A DNA stretch of 64,000 nt from Streptomyces sp. Ru71 (GTDB lineage Bacteria; Actinomycetota; Actinomycetes; Streptomycetales; Streptomycetaceae), in contig NZ_PQSS01000013.1 in NCBI RefSeq assembly GCF_002920535.1, forward strand, positions 79,975-143,974, given 5' to 3'. Position numbers and translations under genes: made by a program. Below the pieces are notes generated by a model. That model searched no databases. It was not told the DNA's origin and saw nothing but the letters and a program-made list of their open reading frames with translations. Each line of letters opens with the position of its first letter. Positions within the stretch are counted from its first letter, which is position 1. This document shows positions 15,836-27,100 of the stretch, piece after piece.

Positions 15836-16517
15836 CGGCACTGCGCCTGGTCCTGGTCAGTAGCCAAGGGTAGTGGGCTGAGGATTTGGTTTAGTTTGCC
15901 GGAGATGGCGCCCGGGGCGCGGACAGCAGCGCGCTAGCGTTCCACTCATTGACGCCAGCGCGCTGGGCGCCCCTCCGGCAGAACTTCTCGACTTCGAAGG
16001 CAACCCCGTCTGCTTGCCGTCAACCGTCACCTGCCTGCGTCATGGTTGGGCCAATCGAGCAGCCAAGTCCGCGGCTTCTCCCGTGCGCTGGCCGAGGACC
16101 CGCAGGACCTCGGTTGTGATCTTTACGGCTTCCGCTCGCCGCTCCCGCAGCCGCGCAAGCAGCGCCTGAAGTTGCCCGATTAGGCGGGGAATGTGGGGCC
16201 TATAGGCCGTTCGAGGTATGCCGCTTGCCCGCCGTTCGTACTCGGACGGGCAAGCGGTTATCCGCCTGGGACAGAGGACTTGGCGTGGTCTGAACATAGC
16301 TCTGTAGTGGTGCGCTGCCCAGAGTCTTACTCTCTCGCGGGGAAACCCGTGCGTGCATTGCGTCGCGCAGGCGCGGTTACCTGCCGGGCGCAACTAACGA
16401 TTGCGCCGTAGAAAACGGAGCCTTGAAGCCCAGGACGTCGCACGCTTGGATGCGTCCTACGTGGAGGTCGGAGACCATCGGCCACCGACCTCCAATCCAG
16501 TCATGCTCTAGGGCTCG
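15836..16517. other. 682-bp region with no firm gene
   Basis: A minus-strand frame near 16040-16195 encodes a coiled-coil-like peptide (LIGQLQALLARLRERRAEAV) ending in a stop, which may be the tail of a lost gene. Nothing else is recognisable. Confidence 0.35.
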
Positions 16518-17150
16518 TCAATCGGTGACGGAATACTTGATCATCGCCCCATCCGGGAGATCTCGGATCTGGACAGCGAGTTCCGCGCGCAGTCTCATCC
16601 CTTTTGAGGATTCCAGTGCATGGAGGTTTTCTACCTCGTACTCTCCTCCAAGTACGAATGGAGTCTTGGGTAGGAGGCGGAACCCCTCAAGAATGGGCCC
16701 ATTCCTGACCTGCCAGTCGTGCGCCAAGGGGAACCCGGTCTCGACTTCGAAGTCGGCAAGTAGGCGGCTTGCCCATTCGTCGATACTGGAAGCCATGGGA
16801 AGTCCCTCGCCCGTCTCCGGATCGAACGAAAAGACGGTTCCGTCCTTCGCTGCGAACTGCCCACCGAAGATGTCTTCAGCGAAGAAGAGGTAGCTATCTG
16901 CCATGCCTCTGTACCTGGAACGCCAAAGCTCTGAATGGTTCCATCTTTCGAGGTCCATTGCGCCCGTTGTCGAGCGCGTTGGAAATACATGCAATGCCGA
17001 CTCGAAAGCGTAGAAACCGTTCACTGTCTCCAGTACTTCTGACAGCTCATCGCCCAGACGGCCAAGAGTGCTGCTCAGCTCAAACGGGCGGTTGTCTGAT
17101 GACAGTGGCGGCGTGGCAAGCGCGAGGAGTTTCCTGGTCGAGTCTCGCAT
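16518..17150 (-). CDS. SMI1/KNR4 (SUKH) family immunity protein
   Basis: A 210-residue acidic protein. The ATG at 17148-17150 overlaps the toxin stop as TAATG, so the two are translationally coupled; ATG 17156 is an upstream alternative. Features of the SUKH fold include LSEVLETVNGFYAFESALHV near the N-terminus and YLFFAEDIFGGQFAAKDGTV, FSFDPETGEG and SIDEWASRLLADFEVETGFP further on. SUKH proteins bind and neutralise nuclease toxins of polymorphic toxin systems, and this position directly after a NucA/NucB toxin is the expected one. GC content is markedly lower than in neighbouring genes, typical of immunity genes that travel with their toxin tips. Confidence 0.8.
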   Translation of the reverse strand: MRDSTRKLLALATPPLSSDNRPFELSSTLGRLGDELSEVLETVNGFYAFESALHVFPTRSTTGAMDLERWNHSELWRSRYRGMADSYLFFAEDIFGGQFAAKDGTVFSFDPETGEGLPMASSIDEWASRLLADFEVETGFPLAHDWQVRNGPILEGFRLLPKTPFVLGGEYEVENLHALESSKGMRLRAELAVQIRDLPDGAMIKYSVTD

Positions 17151-20100
17151 TAACACACCACCACGTGAACGACGGTTCCGTCAGGCAATCCTGAACACTG
17201 GTGCCCCATGGATGATCCGGCCCCTCTGTTGTCGCTGCGATCAATTGGCCGGACGCTCGAGCCTGTACCACCCTCTTCAAACATCGCGGGCGGATACTCG
17301 TCGCGATCTTTTCCTGGCACTGTCTTGTGACCTCGCATCGATTCTTTGCGCCTCTGCTTTGCGCCGCTTCGATCGATTGTCAAGTGGTCAGGATATCCAG
17401 CCGCTTGTGCATCTTCGACGTGCTGCGCTGTTTCCGGGTAGTCGCTCCTACTGATCACAACGTCAGGGACGCCATCGCAGTTGTGAACCAGGACCGGTGT
17501 GGCTCCCGCGAGCACATAGTACGTGTGGATGCCGGTGATGGTGAGGTCGTGGGTGCGCTGGTGCTCGTCGAAGTGGCGGGTTGCGGTGAGGGTGACGCTG
17601 TCGCCGGACGGCGTCTGCAGCGTCATGCCGGGCTTGAGGTCGCCGGCTTCGACCCACCGGTGTTCGGAGGGGATCCAGAATGGGTGGGTCGTGGTGGAGA
17701 CCAGTGCGGCAGGCTTGCCAGCCTTGGTCGTGATGGTGAGGTCGACGAAGTGCTTGTCGTCCTTGGTGACGATGGTGCCGGCGACCTCGCGGACGGTGGT
17801 TTCGCCGGTTTTGGGGTCGGTGACTATGACCTTGTCGCCGAGGGCGATGTCTTCGATGTTTTTGGTGGAGCCGTCTACGAGTAGGATTTTGGTGCCTGGC
17901 AGGAAGCTGTGCGGGACTGTGCACGAGCCTTTACCGGCTAGGTCCTTCACCTTGGCACGGGCTGCGGCTAGAGCGTCTTTCGCCTTGCCGAGGGCTTTGG
18001 AGTCTTCCCAGAGTTCCTTGACGCCCTTGATCAGTTTGTTGACGAGTCTGGTGATGCGTTTGACGAGTTTCCAGCCCTTGGCCCAGTCCCAGGGCTTGCC
18101 GTATTTACGCAGGAGTTTGCCGGCGATTCCGCCGGCGAAGCTGCCGGCGATGTTGAGTGCGGTTTCGCCGCATGCTCCCAGGTCACCGCTGGAGAAACAG
18201 TCCAGGGCTGCATCGACGCCCAGTTCCTCCATGGCGATCTTGGCAAGGGTCTTGACCGTCTTCTGGAGACGCTGCTTGGTGTGATTGATGTTCTGCTGGG
18301 CGCCCTCGACCTCACGAGCGGCCTTGTCCTCGTCGTCCTTTGCCTTCTCCGCGGGCGTGGTGTTGACGGGGAGTCCGCCGGAGCACTGCCGGTAATATTT
18401 CGTGCACTCGTCGTACATCAGGCCCGACGGATCAGACAGCGTAACGGGGCTGTTGCCCGCGTAGGCGTAGCCGTTGATCTGTTGTGGCTTGGTGTAGTCG
18501 ATGATGGGGTCGACGGAGATGAATTTGCCGATGCCCGGGTCGTATTCACGCGCCCCGATGTGTGTCAGACCGGTTTGCAGGTCGAGGGTGCCGCCGACGA
18601 AGCCCTTCTCTCCGGGGAAGGTGCCGGTGGGCTTGCCGCGTTCGGCGCCGTAGGGGTCGAAGCGCCGCTGGGAGACCGCTCCGGTCGTGGCGTTGATGGC
18701 GAGGCTGCTGGTGCCTTGATGGTCGGATCCGAGCCAGGACAGCGTGCCGTTGGTTTCGCGGACGGCGATGGTCTGGCCGGCGAAGGTGTAGTAGCGCGTG
18801 GCCTGGACTTCGGTGCCGCCCTTGGGGAGCTTGAGCTCCATGCCAGGCAGGTAGACGGTGGTCGCGGTGGCGTCGCGGCGTATGACGCGGTCGCCAGAGG
18901 CGTCGTACAGGTACGTCGTCTCCTTGCCGTCTGCTTCCGTGGTCTTGGCTAGCTTGCCCTCGGCGTCCCACTGGAGGGTTTGGGTGTTGCCGCCGATGGT
19001 GCGGGTGTCGGTGTTGCCGGCCTTGTCGTAGGTGTAGAGGGACTGGCGGTCGCCGGTCGGGGTGTTCTCCACGACCTTGGTGAGGGCGTGCGGGCCAGCG
19101 TTGTCGCCGTAGCTGTAGGTCCGCGTGATGTTCTTCGACGCGTCCAGGCCGGTGTCGTGAACGATGTCCTGGGTGCGGTTGCCGATCGCGTCGGCCGTGT
19201 AGGACTTCCAGTACGGTGCCGGTCCGCCCAGTGCCTTGGTGCCGGGGGCGTTGGTGCAGGCGCTGGGGGTCTTGCCGTTCATGGTGGCGCCGACCGTGCC
19301 GGAGCCGGTGGCTTCGGTCTGGGTGGCTGCCGGGGTCCAGGCCTCGGCCAGGCGCTGGCCGGAGTCGTAGGCGAAGCACTGCACGTCCGGCGTGGTGCCG
19401 CCGAGGTCGGAGATCGAGAGAATGTTGCCGGCCTGGTCGTAGGAGTACTGCGACTTCTTCGCCGGAGTGGTGATGCCCTCAATGTCGATAGTGGAGTTGG
19501 TGAGCCGGTCGGTGCCCTTCTCGTACAGGAAGGACTGCTGGACCTTCTTGCCGCTGCCTGTGGACAGCATCAGGCTCTTGAGCTGGCTTTTCTCGGTGTA
19601 GAGGGTGTCGGTGACGTAGTCGGAGACCGTGCTGGTCATGGAGACGGGACGCTGCAGACTGTCGTAGTCGTAGGCGAACGTCTCAACGGGCAGGCCGCCC
19701 GCGGCCGGCATGCCGGTCGTGTCGACGGTGCCGTCCAGCTGGTAGGTGGTCGTGAAGGTGTAGGTGCCCTTCAGATTGCCCTCAGAGGCCGGCACCACAT
19801 AGTCCGTGCGCAGCGGCCGGTACATGGCATCCCGGCCCTGTACGACGCTGGCGAAGTACTCGGTGGGGCTGGTGTAGCGGAGTTCGGCGTAGGCCTCGCC
19901 GAGGTATCCGGGCCGGTCGTAGCGGGTCTCGGTGAGCTTGGTGCCGGTGTTGGCCTCTCCTTCCCAGGTGAAGGTGGGGCGGCCGAGCTTGTCGTACTGG
20001 TAGGAGATCTTCTTGTTGTTGCCGTTGATCGTCCACTTGGGACGGTCGAGGGCGTCGTAGGCGGTCTGCGAGGTTCCGGCGTCCGGGTCGATGCTCTTGG

Positions 20101-23100
20101 TCTTGCGGCCGAGCAGGTCGTACTCGTTGCGCCAGACGTTGCCCTTGGCGTCGGTGACGGTCTCCAGCTGGCCGCGCCGGGTGTAGGTGTACTTGGTGGT
20201 GTCGTACTGGGCGGGGCCGGTGGGCTGGGGCGAGGCCGAACGGTAGTGCCTCAGCTCGCTGACCCGGCCCTGGGCGTCGGTGATCGTGGTGGTGGGCACG
20301 CTGCCGGTGGGCGGGTCGACGTGGGTCTGGTTGCCGTCGTAGATGGTGGTGGTGCGCCACTGCTCGTCGCCCCCGATGAGGGATATCTCGGCGGTGGTGC
20401 GGCCCAGGCCGTCGTAGGTGTATGCGGTCTGGGCGCCGACCTGGCCGTCGGTGACGGTCAGCAGCTGGTCGGAGGGGGCGCCGGCCGCGTTGTAGGTGGC
20501 GTTGGTCTTCTTCGGCTTGCCGGTGCCGTCGTAGAAGACATCGGCGACCATGCGGCTGCCGTTCGCACCTTCGGTCTGCAGCTGGCGCGCGCGCAGCAGG
20601 CTGTCGTAGTGCTGGTACTCCGCGCCGTAGGTGCCGTCGTTCTGCAGCTTTTCGGTCTTGACGACGGTGGTCAGGTCACGGCGGACGTTGTAGGAGTACT
20701 TGATGCTCGGCGTCGTAGGCGAGGAACTCTTGCTGCGGTCGGCGAGCCAGACGGAGGTCAGCCGGCCGAGCGCGTCGTACGCCAGATCCGTGCGCTTGCC
20801 GTTGGGGTCGGTCTGGCCGGCTGAGATGCCCCAGGCCGGGTTGTAGTCGGTCGTGGTGACGTGACCGAGAGCGTTGGTGCTTCTGGCCTGGGACAGCAGG
20901 CCGTTGACGTCGGTGTACTCGATCGTGGTCGGGTTCTGCTCCGCGTCCTTTTGCAGCGTGGGCCGGCCGTAGATGTCGTACTCCGTGGTGCCGGTCACCT
21001 GGTAGGTGCCGGTGGTGCCGTCGTGGGCGGTCAGCCGCTCCGTCTTGACCGCGTTGCCGTAGTCGTCATACGTGGTGCGCTCATCGGCCATGACCTGCGT
21101 TGCGCGGTCCGGCGTTGTGGAGCAGTCGACGGTGAGCGCCTCGCTGCGCGCGGGGAGGTCGTAGAGGTTGTGCGTGGGGTCGTCGGCGTACCACAGCGCG
21201 GTGCAGGTGTCGTCGCTCGGGGTGGAGACGTCTCCGAGGTCTTCGGTCTTGGTCAGCCGGCCGTTGGGCGCCGTCAGGTCGTAGGCGTACCTCGTCTTGG
21301 TGGCGATCCAGGTGTTGTCGGGCTTGATGGTGTAGCCGCGGCTGACCGTCGACAGGACCCGTGTGGCGTAGGTGGTGACCGAGACGTCCTTGTTGGTGGC
21401 CGGGTCTTTCCAGGTCCGCGTCTGGGTGGCGGTGTTGCCCTTCCACGGCTCGCTGATTGTCTTGGCGACGACCTTGCCGCCGGTGGCGTTGTTGTAGGTC
21501 TGGGCCTCGATCTGGAAGCCGGTGAACTCCTTGTGCCCGGTGTATGTCTTGCCGGTGGAGTCGGTCACGGTCTCGGTGCGGGTGGTGCCGTCGGGCAGCT
21601 CGTCGCCGTTGAGGCCCTGCAGGTAGGTGTAGTCGATGCGGGTGGCGTTGGTCTGTCCGTTGCCGCTGGTGACGGTGACCTTGCCGTAGCCCTGCCACTC
21701 GCTCCAGGTCAGGTATTTGGGGTCGGTGATGCCGTCGGGCTCGGCGTGCCGCCAGCCGGCCGCCCCCTGGTAGGCGTAGTGGGTGACCAGGTCGTCCCCG
21801 CCGCCGGTGCGGTCGGTCTGGACGATGTCCTGGACGACGTACTTGTGGAACCAGTCCGTCTTCGGCGCGATGGAGCCCGGCGGGGACCAGATCACCGGAT
21901 AGCACCGCTTGGTGGACTCACCCGGCTTCGGCAAAGACGTCGGGGTGCATTCCCGCGGCGCGTAGGTGATGTCCAGCTGCGCGCCGGTCTCGCTGACCAC
22001 GGTGGCCAGGCGCAGCCGCCGGAAGGGGTCGGTGTTGTCGGTGTCGCTGTCGACCCGGTTCATCAGGTGGGTGCCGCCGAGTTCGACCGAGGGCATCGTG
22101 AGGCTGCCGCCTACCTTGCCTTCGTGGTCGATCTTGGACAGCCACAGGGTCTTGGTGTCGTCACCGTTGTCGGTGAAGAGGTGCGTCAGGGTCCAGGCGT
22201 CGACGTTGGCGTATTCGCCGGCGACGGAACTGGTGCTCATCTGTGTGGTGATGCGCACCAGCCGCTTGGTCGTCCAGAAGGTCTGCGTGGACTGGCTGGC
22301 CGTGCACTTGGTATTTGCGGCGCAGGCACGGTCGACAGGGGTGTCGGGCCAGTGCGTGGCGTTCGCCATCGTCATCTTCGACGGGGCGCAGTCGAAGGTG
22401 ACGATTGGGGGGTCGTCCGTGGTGGTTTCCGGAATGCACCGCTCGGCGGTGGTGAACCAGACCCGCGCTGGGGCCTTGGTGGTGTAGACGGCATTGTCGC
22501 GCTGGCCGTAGTCGATGCGCTTGAGGTAGCCGCCGCGGTGGTAGGCGGTGCCGTTGACGTCCGTCTTGCCGTTGAGCGCGTAGTAGTTGGTTTCCGCGGC
22601 ATAGAAGTACGACATGACGTTGCCGTGGAGGTCCTTGACGTAGTCGAGGTTCCACCGCCAGGCCTGCTTGCAGTACGCGCTGGTGAAGGTCGCGTTGTAG
22701 CAGGGCTCACCGGAGTCGTCACCGAAGACGGGCGCGGTCCAGGTGGAGGCGGTCACCTCCTTGCCCGTGGTCCAACCGGGCAGACGGTTCAGGCCGAAGT
22801 AGTACTCCGTGCCGTCCGTCGTGGTGATCTTCCAGTGCTCGCCGTCGTTGTCACCGTTGCCGGTGACGTAGTCGGCGCTGGTCAGCTGCTCGATCTTCGC
22901 GCCGTTCTCCGAGGCGAAGTGCCACTTGCCGCTCGCGTTGTCCTTGACCAGGGTGCTGGCGCTGCCGTTGAGCATGACGGTGGCGTTGTCGAACGCCCAG
23001 CACTGCTCGCTGGAGTCGGCGTGACCGTCGTCCGAGCACGGCTTGTACGTGCGCTCGATATAACCCGGCTCGTAGCTGAAGCCCTCACCGATCCAGGAGC

Positions 23101-24052
23101 CCTGGTTGTTGGTGGCCGAGGTACGGCCGTCCGCCGACTGAGAGGAGTAGCCCAGTCCGATGGTTGGCACCAGCCCGCCCGGAGTGGGCACCGTGCGCAG
23201 GGGGTAGTCCCACGAGAAACCACCCGAGGAGTTGGCCACCGACCAGCTCGCCGACGGCGCGAGCGAGGTGGCCTTGTAGTCCCCCTTGGAGGAGGAGTCG
23301 CCGGCCGACAGCCCGTACACGGTGGGGCCGCTGCTCGATGACGTGGCACTCACGTCGGCAGTGACCGTACGGGCGCCTGGGTTGTTCACCGACTCCACGG
23401 CCTTCGGGACCGCGGTGCAGCCCGCGCTGCCGGGGGCCTTGGTGAGGGCGCAGGCCGGCAGCTCCAGCAGGCGCAGCCGGGAACCGTAGGCACCGCCCGC
23501 ACCGTCCGCGAACTTCGAGTAGTCGAGCGAGATCCGCAGCGGAGCCGGGGCGGAGGCGGCGTCCTGACGCTGCACGGTCAGCAGTGCGGCGCTGCCCCAG
23601 CGCGTGGCCTTCGCCGAGCCGAGGGAGGCGATCTTCACCTTCCCAGGCGGCGCTGCCTTCGCGGCCTTCTTTCCGGAGGCGGGGGCAACCGTGACCGGGA
23701 GACCACCGATGTCCGCCTTCGCAACGGCCGACGAGAGGGCGCTCCTGGCGGAGCGCGGCGCGGCCGACGAAAGGGTCAGCTCAGCGCTGCCCGCACCCGG
23801 CCAGGCCGCGGGGGCGAGGGTCTTGACTGCGGACTTGCGTGCATGGTCTTTGAGACGAAGCTTCGCTTTCGCCGCGTCCTTACCGGTCACGGGGTCGGGG
23901 TTGTCGGGCAATCCCGGCAGCCCGGCTGCCTTGGGCTGGACGGGCACCGCCTCGGCTGCGCTGGCCGACAGGGCCAGCGACAGAGCAAGGACGGTACCGG
24001 TGACCAAGCGCCTGGGCATACGGGCGGCGAGCAAATGGCCGCGTATGGGCAT
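17150..24052 (-). CDS. Rhs-repeat polymorphic toxin with HINT and NucA/NucB DNase tip
   Basis: A 2300-residue exported protein. The ATG at 24052 is preferred because GGAG lies 6 bases upstream; GTG 24064 is possible. A signal peptide (residues ~1-36, ending ASAAEA) is followed by a long region of YD/Rhs repeats such as YDALGRLTSVW and YDLLGRKTKSIDPDAGTSQTA. The Rhs core ends at GAREYDPGIGKFISVDP and SPVTLSDPSGL (near 1890). A helical spacer precedes a ~149-residue HINT protease-like domain (Cys in GKGSCTVPHSF to the end LVHNC; bases 17477-17923). The last 108 residues are a NucA/NucB DNase: LTIDRSGAKQRRKESMRGH, KDRDEYPPAMFEEGG and SDNRGAGSSMGHQ. HINT self-cleavage would free the DNase after delivery. 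The SUKH immunity gene follows directly. Confidence 0.88.
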   Translation of the reverse strand: MPIRGHLLAARMPRRLVTGTVLALSLALSASAAEAVPVQPKAAGLPGLPDNPDPVTGKDAAKAKLRLKDHARKSAVKTLAPAAWPGAGSAELTLSSAAPRSARSALSSAVAKADIGGLPVTVAPASGKKAAKAAPPGKVKIASLGSAKATRWGSAALLTVQRQDAASAPAPLRISLDYSKFADGAGGAYGSRLRLLELPACALTKAPGSAGCTAVPKAVESVNNPGARTVTADVSATSSSSGPTVYGLSAGDSSSKGDYKATSLAPSASWSVANSSGGFSWDYPLRTVPTPGGLVPTIGLGYSSQSADGRTSATNNQGSWIGEGFSYEPGYIERTYKPCSDDGHADSSEQCWAFDNATVMLNGSASTLVKDNASGKWHFASENGAKIEQLTSADYVTGNGDNDGEHWKITTTDGTEYYFGLNRLPGWTTGKEVTASTWTAPVFGDDSGEPCYNATFTSAYCKQAWRWNLDYVKDLHGNVMSYFYAAETNYYALNGKTDVNGTAYHRGGYLKRIDYGQRDNAVYTTKAPARVWFTTAERCIPETTTDDPPIVTFDCAPSKMTMANATHWPDTPVDRACAANTKCTASQSTQTFWTTKRLVRITTQMSTSSVAGEYANVDAWTLTHLFTDNGDDTKTLWLSKIDHEGKVGGSLTMPSVELGGTHLMNRVDSDTDNTDPFRRLRLATVVSETGAQLDITYAPRECTPTSLPKPGESTKRCYPVIWSPPGSIAPKTDWFHKYVVQDIVQTDRTGGGDDLVTHYAYQGAAGWRHAEPDGITDPKYLTWSEWQGYGKVTVTSGNGQTNATRIDYTYLQGLNGDELPDGTTRTETVTDSTGKTYTGHKEFTGFQIEAQTYNNATGGKVVAKTISEPWKGNTATQTRTWKDPATNKDVSVTTYATRVLSTVSRGYTIKPDNTWIATKTRYAYDLTAPNGRLTKTEDLGDVSTPSDDTCTALWYADDPTHNLYDLPARSEALTVDCSTTPDRATQVMADERTTYDDYGNAVKTERLTAHDGTTGTYQVTGTTEYDIYGRPTLQKDAEQNPTTIEYTDVNGLLSQARSTNALGHVTTTDYNPAWGISAGQTDPNGKRTDLAYDALGRLTSVWLADRSKSSSPTTPSIKYSYNVRRDLTTVVKTEKLQNDGTYGAEYQHYDSLLRARQLQTEGANGSRMVADVFYDGTGKPKKTNATYNAAGAPSDQLLTVTDGQVGAQTAYTYDGLGRTTAEISLIGGDEQWRTTTIYDGNQTHVDPPTGSVPTTTITDAQGRVSELRHYRSASPQPTGPAQYDTTKYTYTRRGQLETVTDAKGNVWRNEYDLLGRKTKSIDPDAGTSQTAYDALDRPKWTINGNNKKISYQYDKLGRPTFTWEGEANTGTKLTETRYDRPGYLGEAYAELRYTSPTEYFASVVQGRDAMYRPLRTDYVVPASEGNLKGTYTFTTTYQLDGTVDTTGMPAAGGLPVETFAYDYDSLQRPVSMTSTVSDYVTDTLYTEKSQLKSLMLSTGSGKKVQQSFLYEKGTDRLTNSTIDIEGITTPAKKSQYSYDQAGNILSISDLGGTTPDVQCFAYDSGQRLAEAWTPAATQTEATGSGTVGATMNGKTPSACTNAPGTKALGGPAPYWKSYTADAIGNRTQDIVHDTGLDASKNITRTYSYGDNAGPHALTKVVENTPTGDRQSLYTYDKAGNTDTRTIGGNTQTLQWDAEGKLAKTTEADGKETTYLYDASGDRVIRRDATATTVYLPGMELKLPKGGTEVQATRYYTFAGQTIAVRETNGTLSWLGSDHQGTSSLAINATTGAVSQRRFDPYGAERGKPTGTFPGEKGFVGGTLDLQTGLTHIGAREYDPGIGKFISVDPIIDYTKPQQINGYAYAGNSPVTLSDPSGLMYDECTKYYRQCSGGLPVNTTPAEKAKDDEDKAAREVEGAQQNINHTKQRLQKTVKTLAKIAMEELGVDAALDCFSSGDLGACGETALNIAGSFAGGIAGKLLRKYGKPWDWAKGWKLVKRITRLVNKLIKGVKELWEDSKALGKAKDALAAARAKVKDLAGKGSCTVPHSFLPGTKILLVDGSTKNIEDIALGDKVIVTDPKTGETTVREVAGTIVTKDDKHFVDLTITTKAGKPAALVSTTTHPFWIPSEHRWVEAGDLKPGMTLQTPSGDSVTLTATRHFDEHQRTHDLTITGIHTYYVLAGATPVLVHNCDGVPDVVISRSDYPETAQHVEDAQAAGYPDHLTIDRSGAKQRRKESMRGHKTVPGKDRDEYPPAMFEEGGTGSSVRPIDRSDNRGAGSSMGHQCSGLPDGTVVHVVVC

Positions 24053-24130
24053 GAAGGTCTCCACGAGGGAACGGATGGAAGAGTGCGACGAGTGCGTGCG
24101 CGCAGGTCGCGTGTGAAAAGAAGGGAGCTG

Positions 24131-24166
24131 GGTTGGGCAGCCGTCAGATGCGACAGCTGCCCAACC
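24131..24166 (-). terminator. hairpin between the LamG gene and the Rhs toxin gene
   Basis: GGTTGGGCAGC and GCTGCCCAACC form a perfect 11-bp stem around a 14-base loop. It is a likely partial terminator or attenuator that would lower toxin expression relative to the upstream LamG gene. Confidence 0.55.
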
Positions 24167-24176
24167 TGCAGGAGTT

Positions 24177-27100
24177 CTAGATGCCGGGGTCGGCCTGGAG
24201 GCCCTTGAGGAGCCTCAGCCCGTTACGGTCAAGGGCACCTGCGTAGAAGCGAACCTCGTCGACGGCGCCGGCGAAGTACTCGCCGCCTGCAGCCTTGGCG
24301 GAACGGCCCACCTGGACGGCGCCGACCGAGTTCCACGGCGAAATGTTGAGGCGCGCATCATCGGGGGCGCTTGCGCCGTTGACGTAGAGGCGCACCTGAC
24401 GTGTCACGGCGTCATACACCACGGCGAGATGGTCACCGAACCCGTCCCGCGTCGGCTCGGCCTGCGCCGTCGACGTGACGACCGTGGCCGGCGCACCAAC
24501 CGTGTCCGATGCGGTCACCACGGCCTGCCAGCGCTGGGTGGGCGCGTCATACCTGACGACGAGACGGTCGGTGTTCTGGCCCGGGAGGGCCAGAACCGTC
24601 TGCGACTTGTCAGGGTCCAAGGAGGTGAGGCGAGCCCGCAGGGCTATCGTGTAACTGCCCGTCTCAGAGACAACAGGCGCGGAGGTGGCCGCCCAGTCGT
24701 TCACACCGTCCAGCTCCAGGTGTCCCTGCCCGGTCAGCGCCTGAAAGTCGTCCAACGCGTCGGTGGCGACGTGGACCTTGGCACCTTGCAGCGTCAGCGG
24801 CTGGCCGTCGGCCTGAACGTTCGTGACGCTGGTGTCGGCCGCCGCATCGAACTGCCAGTACGCCTTACGGTCGGGAATGGTGCGCTGGAACTGCGCCACT
24901 TCCGCAGCGGAAACCGTCCGCGTAAAGGCGCGGACATCTGCGATGTCGCCCACGAACTGGCTTCCGTACAACGCCCCGGTCTCGGTCTGGCCGGTCTTGG
25001 CCCGGCCGATCTGGAAGTCACCGCCCACCGTCATGGTCGAGGTGCGCGCGGCCGTGGTGGCCGCATTGTTGTTGACCTGCAGGGACAAGCGCGGTCCGGT
25101 GGCGGCCTTGCCATCGAACATGGCCGTCAGGTGAACCCACTGGTTCGCTGTGACACTGCCGGCGGCCTTCACCCGCCAGCGGGTGGTCGTTCCCGCGTCG
25201 GTGCCCGGCGCTTCGAAGAACCACCCCTTGTCGCTCGCGCTGTATCCGAGGACGAAACCAGCGTCGTTCAGACTGTCCTGGCTCAGGAGAGCCATGTCGT
25301 GGTCAAGGGTGGCAGGCTTTACCCAAGCACTGACGGAGAAACTCTGCGTCGGATCGATGACAGCGGCCCGCTTGAGCGGGTCGGTGTCCGTGTCCGCGGC
25401 CTGCACCGTGAGGTAACCGTCCGCCGTACCATCCAACCGTGCTGCGGAGTCGGTCCTGGAAGCCGGGCCCGGGACGCCGAAGGTGACGCCTGAACCCGCC
25501 ATGGCGGGCGCGCGATCCATCTCTTCAACGGCCTTGACGGAACCCGGCAGGTCGCCGAGGTTCCATTGGCCGACGGGACCGTCGTCGACGACCTTGAACG
25601 AGTACTCGGCCCTGGCGCTTGTTCTGCCGGCAGCGTCGTAGGCCTCGGCGGACAGGGTGTGTCGGCCTTGCCAGGTCGGCGTCCAGGTCACGGACTTCGA
25701 CGCTCCTCCCGAGGTAGGCACGGGATCCTGGACTTCGTCGTCGATGGTCCACCGGTAGCCGACGACGTCGGTGTCAGCGGCGTCGAAGCTGAATGTGCCG
25801 GACTTGCCCACGCCGCTGCGCCACACCTCGTCGTCCTTGTACGGCGCACCGGCCACCGTCGGCGCCTTCGGCGTGACGGCGTCGCGCTTGACGTAGCAGC
25901 GACCCACCCCATTCGCGGAGCTCCATGGCCCCCACTGGTCCCCGTCGAAGGCGCGGGCCTGGTAAGAGATCGTCGTCTCGGCGGGGATACCGCTGTCCGT
26001 GCTCCAGTTCCCGCTCAGGGGAAGCATGCCGTCCGCGCCGTAGACGAAGGACAGGTCAGCGACGTTATTGGTGAGCTCGTTGTTCAGGTAGAAGTAGTGC
26101 GTGTCGGGCCGCCACACGCCGACGGTGTCGATCTTGTCCTTGTCCCAGTCGCCCACGACAGGCTTGTCGCCCGCGCTGCCGTAGCGGATCTCGTTGCTGT
26201 TGCCGCCACCGCTGTTGGAGTTGCGCAGGTAGATCATGATGTTCGACGAGTCGTACATCCCGATCGTGTCGTAGCCGTCGCCGTTCCAGTCACCCGTGAT
26301 GGGCGTCATGCCGGTGGCACCGTAGACGAAGGACACGTCCGTGGTCGTATTGGTGTGCTCGTTGTTCAGGTAGAAGTAGTGGTTGCTCGGCCGCCAGACA
26401 CCGACCGTGTCAGTGCCATCGCCGTTCCAGTCGCCGACCACAGGGATGTCACCGACGGTGCCGAACTGGACAGCCCAGCTGTCGGGGCCATCGTTCTTAT
26501 TGCGCAAGTGGAAGATACGAGTTGCGGGGTCGAACATGCCGATCGTTTCGACACCGTCACCGTCCCAGTCACCGGTGAGCGGAACCGTTCCAGCTTCGGG
26601 GAAAGCCGGCTTGGAGTCTGGGAAGCCTGCCGTCGCCGTGTTGCGCAGGTGGAAGGTACGCGTCGAAGGCTCCCACATGCCCACCCCGGCGCCGAGCGCC
26701 GGCTGGACCACCTGGTGGGAGAAGACCGTGCCAGGGTTCGGGGACTTGTACAGGGTGTCCGCGAAATAGCTGCGCTCAACACCGCCCTTGTCCTTGTAGA
26801 AGACCTGGAACTGCACCTTCACCTGGTCGGTGTAAGAGCTGGAGTTGTCCGCATCCCTCGCCTCGGTCCGCAGCTGCGGAAGCGAGTCGATGTAGGGAGC
26901 CTTGTTGGCGTCGACGACGCACTTGCCGCCCGGGTTCGACGACATCAGCGACGTCGCGACCTGCGCCGGTGGAGTGTTGTACGTGATGGACAGGTAGCTG
27001 TTGCCGCAGATCCTCTTCCAGCCGCCGTACGTCGACTCATCCTTCGCCCGTAGGCCCAGCGACATCGTCGACCAGCCGCCATACGCCGCGTCCTGGACAT

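Noticed and set aside
16040..16393. 117-codon minus-strand frame as a gene
   Set aside because: Only the last ~45 residues look protein-like; the first part is arginine/cysteine-rich with no ribosome site, so it is mentioned only as a possible fragment.
18281..23341. Long plus-strand open frames through the Rhs region (up to 826 codons)
   Set aside because: They are antisense shadows of the minus-strand Rhs gene, created by GC-rich third positions, with valine/glycine-rich shadow composition.
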